From Ruminococcus sp. UBA7014 (GTDB lineage Bacteria > Bacillota > Clostridia > Oscillospirales > Ruminococcaceae), in contig DJXC01000147.1 of NCBI GenBank assembly GCA_002449575.1, forward strand, positions 1 to 9,934: a DNA stretch of 9,934 nucleotides, read 5' to 3'. The translations under genes were made by a program, and so were the position numbers. The notes under the pieces were generated by a model. The model made no database searches and had not been told where the DNA came from. It saw only the letters and a program-made list of their open reading frames with translations. Numbering within the stretch: position 1 is the first letter of the stretch; each line of letters starts with the position of its first letter. Shown in pieces: positions 1-6,455 of this stretch.

Positions 1-65
1 CCAGTAAAGAGGGTGTCGGAACAACTGTTCTGATTACTCTGCCCCCGGAATCGCACGAAAACTGA
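1..65 (+). CDS. C-terminal end of a probable sensor histidine kinase (5' truncated)
   Basis: The third forward frame is open from the window edge to a TGA at 63-65 and reads SKEGVGTTVLITLPPESHEN. The pattern G-x-G-T-T-x-x-x-x-x-L-P is how the HATPase_c domain of many two-component sensor kinases ends (G2-box glycines and threonines, then the last beta strand). That is family knowledge applied to only 20 residues, so the call is tentative; any GHKL-type ATPase is possible. The next gene starts 21 bp after the stop with its own Shine-Dalgarno site, so the two are probably co-transcribed. Confidence 0.5.
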   Translation, partial: SKEGVGTTVLITLPPESHEN

Positions 66-71
66 AAAAAT

Positions 72-78
72 AAGGGAG
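72..78 (+). promoter_or_regulatory. Shine-Dalgarno site for the gene at 87
   Basis: AAGGGAG lies 8 nt before the ATG at 87. It supports both the start choice and the view that this small unrecognised ORF is translated. Confidence 0.7.
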
Positions 79-86
79 AAGCTGAT

Positions 87-671
87 ATGAATTTACCTGA
101 AGAAGCTTATCACCAATTTGTTGTTTATTGCTCTCAGGAAGAAGAATGGGAAGTACAGGAAGCAGTAAAAGAATATGAGAGCAATCGCTGTGTTTGTCTT
201 TCCTATCAAAAAATCATGCAGAATTATCGTATGATATATCTATTAGTGAATTTCTCCTATCTGTCTTCGGAATTGCTTGATATATTTCTAAGGGGAAAAT
301 TCCAAGTGGTCGCAGTATATCTTTTGATTGCTGTTATCCTTGTAATATGGCGGAAAAACCTGATTGGAGCGGCTGTTTCATCGTTGATACTGCTTACAAT
401 CATAAATGATATAGATGCGTTTGCTATCATACCGGTTTGGGTGTTATTTGCTGTCAATGCATATCTGGCATATCTGCATGAAAAAAAACAGCGTTATCTC
501 AAATTACAACACGGATACCCTGAATTTCACCCATTACAGGTGCGTGTGAAACAGAAGTATGATAAAATGGGGTATATAATTCCGTCTGCTGTTGCCAGCC
601 AGACAGAATCATTAAAAGATATGCCAGCAATAGAATATGATGCCGCTAAAGAACATAAAGATAAATTCTGA
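87..671 (+). CDS. Uncharacterised small membrane protein, 194 aa
   Basis: I do not recognise this protein. It has a polar, acidic N-terminus (residues 1-45, with EEAYHQ and QEEEWE stretches) and then hydrophobic segments at about 73-89, 91-107 and 111-131; a weaker one at 48-68 may be a fourth. After these comes a charged C-terminal region of about 60 residues (HEKKQRYLKL and later KEHKDKF) that probably faces the cytoplasm. There are no obvious catalytic motifs, no cleavable signal peptide and no cysteine pairs. The start is supported by AAGGGAG at 72-78. It sits between a probable histidine kinase tail and the DUF1385/YqhQ gene, 43 bp upstream of the latter. A role in sensing or envelope physiology could be guessed from position only. 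It is more AT-rich in feel than prmC or recA downstream. Confidence 0.75.
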   Translation: MNLPEEAYHQFVVYCSQEEEWEVQEAVKEYESNRCVCLSYQKIMQNYRMIYLLVNFSYLSSELLDIFLRGKFQVVAVYLLIAVILVIWRKNLIGAAVSSLILLTIINDIDAFAIIPVWVLFAVNAYLAYLHEKKQRYLKLQHGYPEFHPLQVRVKQKYDKMGYIIPSAVASQTESLKDMPAIEYDAAKEHKDKF

Positions 672-714
672 TTTATCGTGAAGAACTAAAATATTATGTT
701 AAGGATGTGAGTTT

Positions 715-1695
715 ATGAGCGAAGAAATCAAGCAGAATCCTGATGCCTGCCCCCTGAATCCCCATAAAAGCAAAATCGGCGGTCAGGCTCTTATCGAAGG
801 CGTTATGATGAAAGGAGCTTACAAAGGTGCAATGGCTTGCCGCCTTCCGGACGGTACTATTGACGTGGAAACATGGGACTTGAAAGGCGGTAAAAATAAG
901 CCTTGGTATCGGAAAGTACCGTTGATTCGTGGCTGCTATAGTTTTATCTTCTCTATGGCGGACGGCTATCGCTGTCTGATGAAATCTGCTGAAAAACAGA
1001 TGACCGAAGAAGAAATTGAACAGGAAGAACAGCCTTCTAAATTGGAAGCATGGCTTGATGAACACTTTAACGAAAAAACAGTCGAAACTATCATGATGAT
1101 TGGTATGGTACTGGGTGTTGTGGCTTCTCTTGCATTATTTCTGTTTCTGCCGAAATGGCTCGTCGGCTTGATAAAACCACTGACAGCAAACAGAATTCTG
1201 CAATCATTTTCAGAAGGCATTATCAAGATTATTATCTTTGTCGGCTACATGGCAGTTACCAGTACTATGAAAGATATCAGAAGAACTTATGAATATCATG
1301 GTGCAGAACATAAGACGATTGCTTGTTTTGAAGCCGGTCTGCCTTTGACTGTCGAAAATGTACAGAAACAAGTCCGTCTGCATCCACGCTGCGGAACAAG
1401 CTTTATCTTCCTGACATTATTCATCAGTATTCTGGTGATGTGCCTTGTGCCGTTTACAGTTCCGTGGCAGAGATTTTTATGCAGTCTGTGTCTTCTGCCG
1501 ATAACTGTAGGCTGTTCATTTGAGTGTATCCAGTTCGCTGGAAGAAGCAACAGTGCCATTGCAAAATTTATCTCTTATCCGGGATTACAGCTTCAGAGAA
1601 TCACCACAAAAGAACCGGACGCTTCTCAGATTGAAATTGCTATCGCAGCTATGAAACCCTGTATTCCGGAAAATCTTGAGGACGATTTATGGTAA
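715..1695 (+). CDS. yqhQ: DUF1385 family membrane protein (YqhQ-like), 326 aa
   Basis: Family signatures are clear: GGQALIEGVMMKG at residues 22-34, YHGAEHKTI at 194-202, LTVENV at 211-216, HPRCGTSF at 223-230 and PGLQLQRITTKEPD at 289-302. These conserved His, Glu and Cys positions mark DUF1385 proteins (YqhQ of Bacillus), whose biochemical role is not well established. Hydrophobic segments lie at about 125-152, 168-182, 229-250 and 253-272, so the conserved HGAEHKT and HPRCGTSF blocks lie near the membrane between helices. An acidic linker (97-107) precedes the first helix. A weak Shine-Dalgarno (AAGGATG, 701-707) precedes the ATG. The gene overlaps prmC by 7 bp (ATGGTAA), so the two are probably translationally coupled; this pairing with prmC is familiar in Firmicutes, though the usual partner prfA is absent here. 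Confidence 0.93.
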   Translation: MSEEIKQNPDACPLNPHKSKIGGQALIEGVMMKGAYKGAMACRLPDGTIDVETWDLKGGKNKPWYRKVPLIRGCYSFIFSMADGYRCLMKSAEKQMTEEEIEQEEQPSKLEAWLDEHFNEKTVETIMMIGMVLGVVASLALFLFLPKWLVGLIKPLTANRILQSFSEGIIKIIIFVGYMAVTSTMKDIRRTYEYHGAEHKTIACFEAGLPLTVENVQKQVRLHPRCGTSFIFLTLFISILVMCLVPFTVPWQRFLCSLCLLPITVGCSFECIQFAGRSNSAIAKFISYPGLQLQRITTKEPDASQIEIAIAAMKPCIPENLEDDLW

Positions 1696-2501
1696 ATGCT
1701 GAATTCGTCCGGATGCTCGAAGATTCCGGCATTCCGGATGCTGATTTTGATGTGAAATGCATGATGGAACAAATCACAGGAAGTCGTTTCGCTTCCTCAC
1801 TGAATCCGGAACAGAAACAGCAGCTTCTTGACATGATTCAGCAACGAATCAACGGTGAACCTTTACAGTATATCCTCGGAGAGTGGGAATTTTATGGTCT
1901 GAAACTATTTGTCGGAAATGGAGTTCTGATTCCCCGTCCGGAAACGGAACTGCTTGTTGATATTGTTCTTGACTGGTGCAGAAACCGGAAAATACATCAT
2001 ATCATAGACTTATGCACAGGCTCTGGCTGCATTGCACTTGCCCTGAAAAAGCACCTTCCGGATATAAAAGTTTCTGCTGTTGATATCAGCAGAGAGGCTT
2101 TGTCCTATGCCCGGAAAAATGCAGAATATCATCATCTTGCCATTGATTTTTATCATGCAGATGTACTTGACAGAAATTTTGCGGAACAGGCTCAGAATGC
2201 GGATATCATTGTCAGCAATCCGCCTTATCTGACGAGTGCTGAAATGCAGGAACTTCAGACAGAAGTCCGGCACGAACCTGCACTTGCACTTTTCGGCGGC
2301 GGGGACGGTCTGGATTATTATCAGACTGTGACAAATCTCTGGAAATCTGTACTGCATTCCGGCGGTATGCTGGCTTATGAAATCGGCTGGAAACAGGGCA
2401 TTTCTGTCAGTAAAATTCTGAAATCTAATCATTTCGGCGATATTCAGGTATTTCAGGACTATGAACACAGAGACAGAGTTGTCACCGGAAAAAATTTTTG
2501 A
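1689..2501 (+). CDS. prmC: Peptide chain release factor N5-glutamine methyltransferase PrmC, 270 aa
   Basis: PrmC (HemK) transfers a methyl group from S-adenosylmethionine to the glutamine of the GGQ motif in release factors RF1 and RF2, improving termination. Visible features: an N-terminal helical domain (1-75) that contacts the release factor; IPRPETE at 81-87; the SAM-binding motif DLCTGSGCIAL at 107-117; the acidic residue after the second strand in SAVDIS (129-134); the catalytic NPPY at 177-180; and C-terminal EIGWKQG (231-237) and RDRVV (261-265). Length is close to the usual 275-285 residues. The ATG overlaps the stop of the DUF1385 gene, and GAGGA at 1678-1682 supplies a Shine-Dalgarno 6 nt upstream. 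The last codons run into the phased A/T tracts before recA. No convincing terminator follows, so some read-through into recA is possible. Confidence 0.96.
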   Translation: MVNAEFVRMLEDSGIPDADFDVKCMMEQITGSRFASSLNPEQKQQLLDMIQQRINGEPLQYILGEWEFYGLKLFVGNGVLIPRPETELLVDIVLDWCRNRKIHHIIDLCTGSGCIALALKKHLPDIKVSAVDISREALSYARKNAEYHHLAIDFYHADVLDRNFAEQAQNADIIVSNPPYLTSAEMQELQTEVRHEPALALFGGGDGLDYYQTVTNLWKSVLHSGGMLAYEIGWKQGISVSKILKSNHFGDIQVFQDYEHRDRVVTGKNF

Positions 2502-2511
2502 AAAATTTTTT
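2489..2511 (+). promoter_or_regulatory. Phased A/T tracts upstream of the recA promoter (possible UP element or DNA bend)
   Basis: A6T5 (2489-2499), a single G, then A5T6 (2501-2511): two AnTn tracts about one helical turn apart. They overlap the last codons and stop of prmC. Relative to the expected recA start near 2554 they sit at about -65 to -43, where UP elements contact the RNA polymerase alpha subunit. The sequence is seen directly; the function is inferred. Confidence 0.45.
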
Positions 2512-2538
2512 AGTTATGCAATTTTTGAACATCTCATG

Positions 2539-2547
2539 TGTTATAAT
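2539..2547 (+). promoter_or_regulatory. recA promoter, extended -10 element
   Basis: A perfect TATAAT lies at 2542-2547 with TG at 2539-2540, giving the extended form TGnTATAAT. No good -35 is present at 16-18 bp spacing; TTGAAC at 2525-2530 is only 11 bp away. An extended -10 helped by the A/T tracts at 2489-2511 would explain this. Transcription is expected to start near 2554, about 45 nt before the recA ATG. Confidence 0.65.
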
Positions 2548-2581
2548 ATCATCATGATATAGAAAATATGCTGATGATATT
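2545..2581 (+). repeat. Overlapping inverted repeats in the recA promoter/leader
   Basis: ATATCAT-C-ATGATAT (2546-2560) is a perfect 7-bp dyad just after the -10 element. A third copy of the half-site follows: AATATCATCA (2545-2554) is exactly complementary to TGATGATATT (2572-2581), a 10-bp pair with a 17-nt loop. The third copy ends 3 nt before the Shine-Dalgarno site. Because the first arm lies mostly upstream of the expected start, a DNA operator is more likely than an RNA hairpin. The repeats are seen directly; the regulator is unknown. Confidence 0.6.
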
Positions 2582-2583
2582 TC

Positions 2584-2589
2584 AGGAGG
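2584..2589 (+). promoter_or_regulatory. recA Shine-Dalgarno site
   Basis: AGGAGG with 9 nt to the ATG at 2599. It decides the start: a nearer ATG at 2592 is in another frame and only 2 nt from the site. Confidence 0.85.
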
Positions 2590-2598
2590 TTATGAATT

Positions 2599-3807
2599 AT
2601 GGCTAAAGCAAAAGCAGAAAAGAAAGCAACTAACGGTATGTATCAAGCTCCTACTTCTTCCGAAGAGAAGAAAGCTGCACTTGAACATGCTATCAAAATG
2701 ATTGAAAAACAGTTTGGACAGGGTGCTGTCATGCGACTTGGTCAGCAGGCAAAAATGAATGTAGATGTCATTCCGACAGGTTCTATGACTCTTGACCTTG
2801 CACTCGGTGTGGGCGGTGTACCCCGTGGCAGAATTATCGAACTCTATGGTCCGGAAAGTTCCGGTAAAACTACTGTCGCTCTGCACATTGTCGCAGAAGC
2901 CCAGAAAATGGGCGGCGAAGCTGCTTTTATTGATGTAGAACACGCACTTGACCCCAAATATGCAAAGGCTCTCGGTGTCGATATTGACAGATTGCTGGTA
3001 TCTCAGCCGGACAGTGGTGAACAGGCTCTTGAAATTGCGGAATCTCTGGTTCGTTCCGGTGCAATTGATGTACTTGTTGTCGACTCTGTTGCCGCCATGA
3101 CTACCAAAGCCGAAATTGACGGCGAAATGGGTGATAATCATGTCGGACAGCTTGCCCGTCTGATGTCACAGGCTATGAGAAAACTGACTTCTGTTGTATC
3201 GAAAACCGGGTGTGTGGCTATCTTTATCAATCAGATTCGTGAAAAAATCGGCGTTCTGTATGGTAATCCGGAAACGACTCCCGGCGGCCGTGCGCTCAAG
3301 TTTTATGCGACTGTCCGTATGGATGTCCGCAAAGGCGAAATTCTCAAAGAAAACGGGATACCTATCGGCAATAAAATGAAAGTCAAAATTGTAAAAAACA
3401 AAGTTGCTCCGCCGTTCCGTGAATGCGAATTTGATAATATCTACGGAAAAGGCATTTCCAGAACAGGCGAAATTATGGATTTGGCTGTCGAACTTGATAT
3501 TATTCAGAAAAGCGGTTCTTGGTTCAGCTATAACGGACAGAAATTAGGTCAGGGGCGTGACAATGTCAAGCAGATGCTCGCCGACGATGAAAATTTCAGA
3601 AAGGAAGTCGAGGCAAAAATTCTCGAACACATGAACGAACTTGATATGACTGCTAGAAATTCTGACGAAGATGAGGCAAAAGTCCTTGCTTCTCAGGCAC
3701 TGAAAGCAACTGCTTCTGATTCCGATGAATCCGGTTCTTCTGATGATACTGTCAGCATTGATGTGGATGCCGAGGACGATTTCGAGGAATTTGACCCGAC
3801 AGAATAA
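2599..3807 (+). CDS. recA: Recombinase RecA, 402 aa
   Basis: RecA forms ATP-dependent filaments on single-stranded DNA, drives strand exchange and stimulates LexA self-cleavage. Seen: Walker A GPESSGKTT at 84-92; FIDVEHALDP at 110-119, where Glu114 corresponds to the catalytic glutamate (most RecAs have Ala rather than Val before it); Walker B strand LVVDSVAAM at 159-167; KAEIDGEMGD at 170-179; and the L2/ATP-sensing segment NQIREKIG with NPETTPGGRALKFYA at 211-237. The N-terminus is about 20 residues longer than in E. coli. The C-terminal tail after about 354 is unusually long and acidic, with some 18 Asp/Glu in 48 residues plus many serines; total length exceeds the usual 345-355. It has its own promoter, and recX follows after 3 bp. 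An intein or frameshift is not seen. Confidence 0.99.
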   Translation: MAKAKAEKKATNGMYQAPTSSEEKKAALEHAIKMIEKQFGQGAVMRLGQQAKMNVDVIPTGSMTLDLALGVGGVPRGRIIELYGPESSGKTTVALHIVAEAQKMGGEAAFIDVEHALDPKYAKALGVDIDRLLVSQPDSGEQALEIAESLVRSGAIDVLVVDSVAAMTTKAEIDGEMGDNHVGQLARLMSQAMRKLTSVVSKTGCVAIFINQIREKIGVLYGNPETTPGGRALKFYATVRMDVRKGEILKENGIPIGNKMKVKIVKNKVAPPFRECEFDNIYGKGISRTGEIMDLAVELDIIQKSGSWFSYNGQKLGQGRDNVKQMLADDENFRKEVEAKILEHMNELDMTARNSDEDEAKVLASQALKATASDSDESGSSDDTVSIDVDAEDDFEEFDPTE

Positions 3808-3810
3808 ACC

Positions 3811-4443
3811 ATGAAAATTACCGAAATTATCAGAAAAAAAACATATTACGAAGTACACGCAGGAAACGCCGTCTATGAGATAGACGGCGAACTTCTGCGT
3901 CAGTATCATATGCAGGAAGGAACAGTTCTGGATGAAGATACCCTCGAAGAACTGCATAAAAAATCCAGATTCCGCCGGGCTTACCGCCGGGCTTGTTATC
4001 TGCTGGATGACAGAGATTATTCGTATTGCATGATGTATCAGAAATTAATGCATACTTATCAGGACAAGCAGTTATGCATCAAGGTCATGGAACAGCTCAT
4101 GCAGTGTGGTGCAATTGATGACAGAAGATACGCTAAAAAATTTGCAGAATATCTCGTTGAGCGCAAGCTTTACGGAATTTACAGAGTTCGTCAGGAGCTT
4201 CTGCGCAAGGGCATTGACAAAGAATTAACAGAACAGTGTGTACAGAAATTTCAAAAACAGTCCCTTAAACATCTTCCCGAAGTACTTGCTAAAAAATACG
4301 GAAGTCAGCTCACTGACCCGGAAGATTTTAAAACCAGAGAAAAAGTGATTGCCGGCATGACACGGCTTGGCTATGACTATTCTAATATTAAAAAAGCAGT
4401 TGAAGATTATTTTCAGAATACAGAACAGGACGAAAATTCCTGA
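3811..4443 (+). CDS. recX: Recombination regulator RecX, 210 aa
   Basis: RecX binds RecA filaments and limits their growth or ATPase activity. The triple three-helix-bundle pattern is visible: ACYLLDDRDYSYCMMYQKL (61-79), VMEQLMQCGAIDDRRYAKKFAEYL (92-115) and GIYRVRQELLRKGIDKEL (122-139), followed by a third repeat with MTRLGYDYSNIKKAVEDY (183-200). The G-x-I-D-D-x-x-Y-A core is diagnostic. The first 55 residues form a non-repeat N-terminal extension (MKITEIIRKKTYYEV...), common in clostridial RecX. The gene begins only 3 bp after the recA stop and lacks a nearby Shine-Dalgarno (GAGGA at 3784-3788 is 22 nt away), so translation probably depends on ribosomes finishing recA; that would keep RecX well below RecA. 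Confidence 0.92.
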   Translation: MKITEIIRKKTYYEVHAGNAVYEIDGELLRQYHMQEGTVLDEDTLEELHKKSRFRRAYRRACYLLDDRDYSYCMMYQKLMHTYQDKQLCIKVMEQLMQCGAIDDRRYAKKFAEYLVERKLYGIYRVRQELLRKGIDKELTEQCVQKFQKQSLKHLPEVLAKKYGSQLTDPEDFKTREKVIAGMTRLGYDYSNIKKAVEDYFQNTEQDENS

Positions 4444-4449
4444 AAGGAG
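4444..4449 (+). promoter_or_regulatory. rimO Shine-Dalgarno site
   Basis: AAGGAG lies directly after the recX stop, 8 nt before the ATG at 4458. It is a strong independent site, so rimO does not rely on coupling to recX. Confidence 0.75.
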
Positions 4450-4457
4450 TAGAATTT

Positions 4458-5801
4458 ATGGCAATTAAAGTCGGTGTAGTATCTCTCGGATGTGACAAAA
4501 ATCTGGTTGATTCCGAAAGAATGCTCAGAAAGTTAAGAATTCATGGTTATGAACTTGTCACGGAATTTGGTGATTCCGATGTTGCAGTTGTGAATACCTG
4601 CGGTTTCATCCAGTCCGCAAAAGAAGAAGCAATTGAAACGATTCTCGAAATTGCAAAGCTCAAGGAAGAAGGAAAAGTCAAGAAATTAATCCTGACTGGT
4701 TGTCTCACAGAACGCTATAAAGAAGAAGCCGTCAAGGAATTTCCCGAAGCAGATGCTGTTATCGGAATCGGTGACAATAAAGATATTGTTGAAATTCTGG
4801 ATAAAGTTCTGCACGGCGAAAAAATTGTCAGATTCTCCCCGAAAACAGATGTCGAAATGACAGGAGACAGAATCATTTCTACGTTGCCGTTTTTCTCTTA
4901 TCTGAAAATTGCAGAAGGCTGTTCCAATCACTGTACATACTGTGCAATTCCTATGATTCGTGGGAAATTCCGGAGCGTTCCTATGGAACACGTTCTGAAA
5001 GAAGCAGAACAGCTTGTTTCTTATGGTGTGACAGAATTAAATATCATTGCACAGGATGTTACTCGCTATGGTGAAGACTTATATCATGAAAACAAACTCT
5101 GCGAACTTCTGACAAAACTATGTCAGATTCCGGACTTGAAATGGATTAGATTATTATACTGCTATCCGGAAAGAATTACAGATGAATTAATCGAAACTAT
5201 TGCAAGAGAAGAAAAAATTCTGAAATATATCGACATGCCGATTCAGCATTCTGATGATAAAGTACTGAAACGCATGAACAGACCGACCACGAATAAAAGC
5301 CTTCGGGAACTGATTCAGAAATTAAGAGACAGAATTCCGGGTGTCGTCCTCAGAACGACTCTGATTACGGGTTTCCCCGGCGAAACAGAAGAACAATTCA
5401 ACAATCTGGCAGAATTTGTACAGGATATGAAATTCACAAGACTGGGCTGTTTTGCTTACTCTCAGGAAGACGGCACTCCTGCTGGAAACTTCCCTGACCA
5501 GATTGATGAAGATATCCGTCAGCACCGTGCTGACATCATCATGGAACAGCAGATGGAAATCAGTGCGGAATATAATGCACAGCAGATGGATACCATAAAG
5601 ACAGCAGTCGTAGAAGGTTTCGACAAGTGGGCAGAATGCTATTTCGGCAGAACCGAAGCCGATGCCCCTGACATTGACGGAAAAATCTTTTTCAGTTCCG
5701 AAGAAAAACTCGAATCCGGTCAGTATGTCAAAGTCAGAATTACCGATACGCTCGACTATGATTTGTTAGGGGAGGTCATAACTGATGAATCTGCCGAATA
5801 A
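4458..5801 (+). CDS. rimO: Ribosomal protein S12 methylthiotransferase RimO, 447 aa
   Basis: RimO is a radical-SAM enzyme with two iron-sulfur clusters that adds a methylthio group to a conserved aspartate of ribosomal protein S12. Seen: N-terminal UPF0004 domain with SLGCDKNLVDSE (9-20) and the auxiliary-cluster cysteines Cys12, Cys48 (NTCGF) and Cys82 (TGCLTERY); the radical-SAM motif C155-x3-C159-x2-C162 in EGCSNHCTYCAIP; the RimO-like stretch IDMPIQHSDDKVLKRMNR (258-275) and TLITGFPGETEEQF (301-314); and a C-terminal TRAM domain from about 376 to 440. The LGC(D/P)KNLVDSE motif separates RimO from the tRNA enzyme MiaB. Length is typical. The 3' end overlaps pgsA by 17 bp. Confidence 0.97.
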   Translation: MAIKVGVVSLGCDKNLVDSERMLRKLRIHGYELVTEFGDSDVAVVNTCGFIQSAKEEAIETILEIAKLKEEGKVKKLILTGCLTERYKEEAVKEFPEADAVIGIGDNKDIVEILDKVLHGEKIVRFSPKTDVEMTGDRIISTLPFFSYLKIAEGCSNHCTYCAIPMIRGKFRSVPMEHVLKEAEQLVSYGVTELNIIAQDVTRYGEDLYHENKLCELLTKLCQIPDLKWIRLLYCYPERITDELIETIAREEKILKYIDMPIQHSDDKVLKRMNRPTTNKSLRELIQKLRDRIPGVVLRTTLITGFPGETEEQFNNLAEFVQDMKFTRLGCFAYSQEDGTPAGNFPDQIDEDIRQHRADIIMEQQMEISAEYNAQQMDTIKTAVVEGFDKWAECYFGRTEADAPDIDGKIFFSSEEKLESGQYVKVRITDTLDYDLLGEVITDESAE

Positions 5802-6360
5802 ACTGACATTGATGAGAATCCTTCTCGTTCCGTTTTTCATGCTGTTCTTATACTGGGAGATTCCGTATCATTTCACGATTGCGCTAATAATTTTCGCCGC
5901 CGCTTCGATTACAGATGCTCTTGACGGCAAAATTGCAAGGAAGTATAATTTAATCACAACATTCGGAAAATTTGCTGACCCTTTAGCCGATAAAATTCTT
6001 GTTCTGGCGGCTTTTGCCTGTCTTGCGGATGTGACAAGAGATAATCATATTATCAATGGTGTTGCAGTGACGATTATTGCCGCCCGTGAATTCATGGTTT
6101 CCGGACTGCGCCTTGTCACGGCTGAAAAAGGTGTTGTTGTTGCCGCCGGAATCTGGGGAAAACTCAAAACAGCTTTCACAATGGTGACAATTGTCTTGAT
6201 TTTAATCTGTTTGGCTGGTTTTTCAGATTTTCATGCATTGCCTTTTACTCCCGTCAGTGATATGATTCTTTCCGTCCTCGTTTGGATTTCTGTTTTGCTG
6301 ACAGTTATCTCCGGCGGCATCTATCTCAAAGGCTATGCAAAGTATATCGACATGAAATAA
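5785..6360 (+). CDS. pgsA: CDP-diacylglycerol-glycerol-3-phosphate 3-phosphatidyltransferase PgsA, 191 aa
   Basis: PgsA makes phosphatidylglycerol phosphate from CDP-diacylglycerol and glycerol-3-phosphate, the committed step to phosphatidylglycerol and cardiolipin. The complete CDP-alcohol phosphotransferase motif is present: D44-x2-D47-G48-x2-A51-R52-x8-G61-x3-D65-x3-D69, whose aspartates bind the metal ions. The start MNLPNKLTLMRILLVPFF is the standard PgsA N-terminus. Hydrophobic helices lie at about 10-24, 29-43, 70-82, 90-108, 128-145 and 160-178, as in the six-helix fold. The ATG lies inside the end of rimO, with AGGGGAGG at 5769-5775 as Shine-Dalgarno, so it is likely coupled to rimO. 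A strong terminator 20 bp after the stop makes this the last gene of the recA unit. Confidence 0.96.
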   Translation: MNLPNKLTLMRILLVPFFMLFLYWEIPYHFTIALIIFAAASITDALDGKIARKYNLITTFGKFADPLADKILVLAAFACLADVTRDNHIINGVAVTIIAAREFMVSGLRLVTAEKGVVVAAGIWGKLKTAFTMVTIVLILICLAGFSDFHALPFTPVSDMILSVLVWISVLLTVISGGIYLKGYAKYIDMK

Positions 6361-6375
6361 TCACAAAAATGTGAA

Positions 6376-6404
6376 AAATAAGACCGCCTGTGCGGTCTTT
6401 TTTC
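6376..6404 (+). terminator. Intrinsic terminator after pgsA
   Basis: AAGACCGC (6380-6387), loop CTGT, GCGGTCTT (6392-6399), then a T run to 6403: a perfect 8-bp, mostly GC stem followed by Us. The A-rich sequence on the left side would also give a weak tract on the other strand. It closes the recA-recX-rimO-pgsA unit. Together with the promoter and dyad below it accounts for the 154-bp gap at 6361-6514, in which I see no gene. Confidence 0.92.
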
Positions 6405-6423
6405 TTAAATTCTGCGGAAACTA

Positions 6424-6452
6424 TTGACAGTCCCGGAACAGTTTGCTATAAT
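6424..6452 (+). promoter_or_regulatory. Consensus vegetative promoter for the manC operon
   Basis: TTGACA (6424-6429), a 17-bp spacer and TATAAT (6447-6452), preceded by TG at 6444-6445 (extended -10). Both hexamers match the SigA/sigma-70 consensus fully. A second TATAAT at 6453-6458 is badly spaced and not needed. Transcription should begin near 6459. Confidence 0.93.
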
Positions 6453-6455
6453 TAT

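Noticed and set aside
2489..2511. A/T palindromic stretch as a terminator for prmC
   Set aside because: The stem would be made only of A-T pairs with no GC core, so intrinsic termination is unlikely.
2525..2530. TTGAAC as a -35 for recA
   Set aside because: The spacer to TATAAT would be only 11 bp.
2590..3141. 183-codon antisense ORF opposite recA
   Set aside because: It is the complement of a certain, highly conserved gene; its product is low-complexity in Phe, Ser and Cys, and no ribosome site precedes it. Other antisense frames (694-1065, 2010-2468, 3544-3957, 7052-7417, 8304-8645, 9104-9421) were rejected for the same reasons.
4458..5801. MiaB rather than RimO
   Set aside because: The SLGCDKNLVDSE N-terminus and the IQHSDDKVLKRMNR segment with this spacing fit RimO; MiaB usually starts with a GCQMN-type motif.
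6361..6374. TCACA-AAAA-TGTGA hairpin after pgsA
   Set aside because: Only a 5-bp stem with no following T run; the strong terminator is just downstream. A Crp-like reading is unsupported by the spacing.
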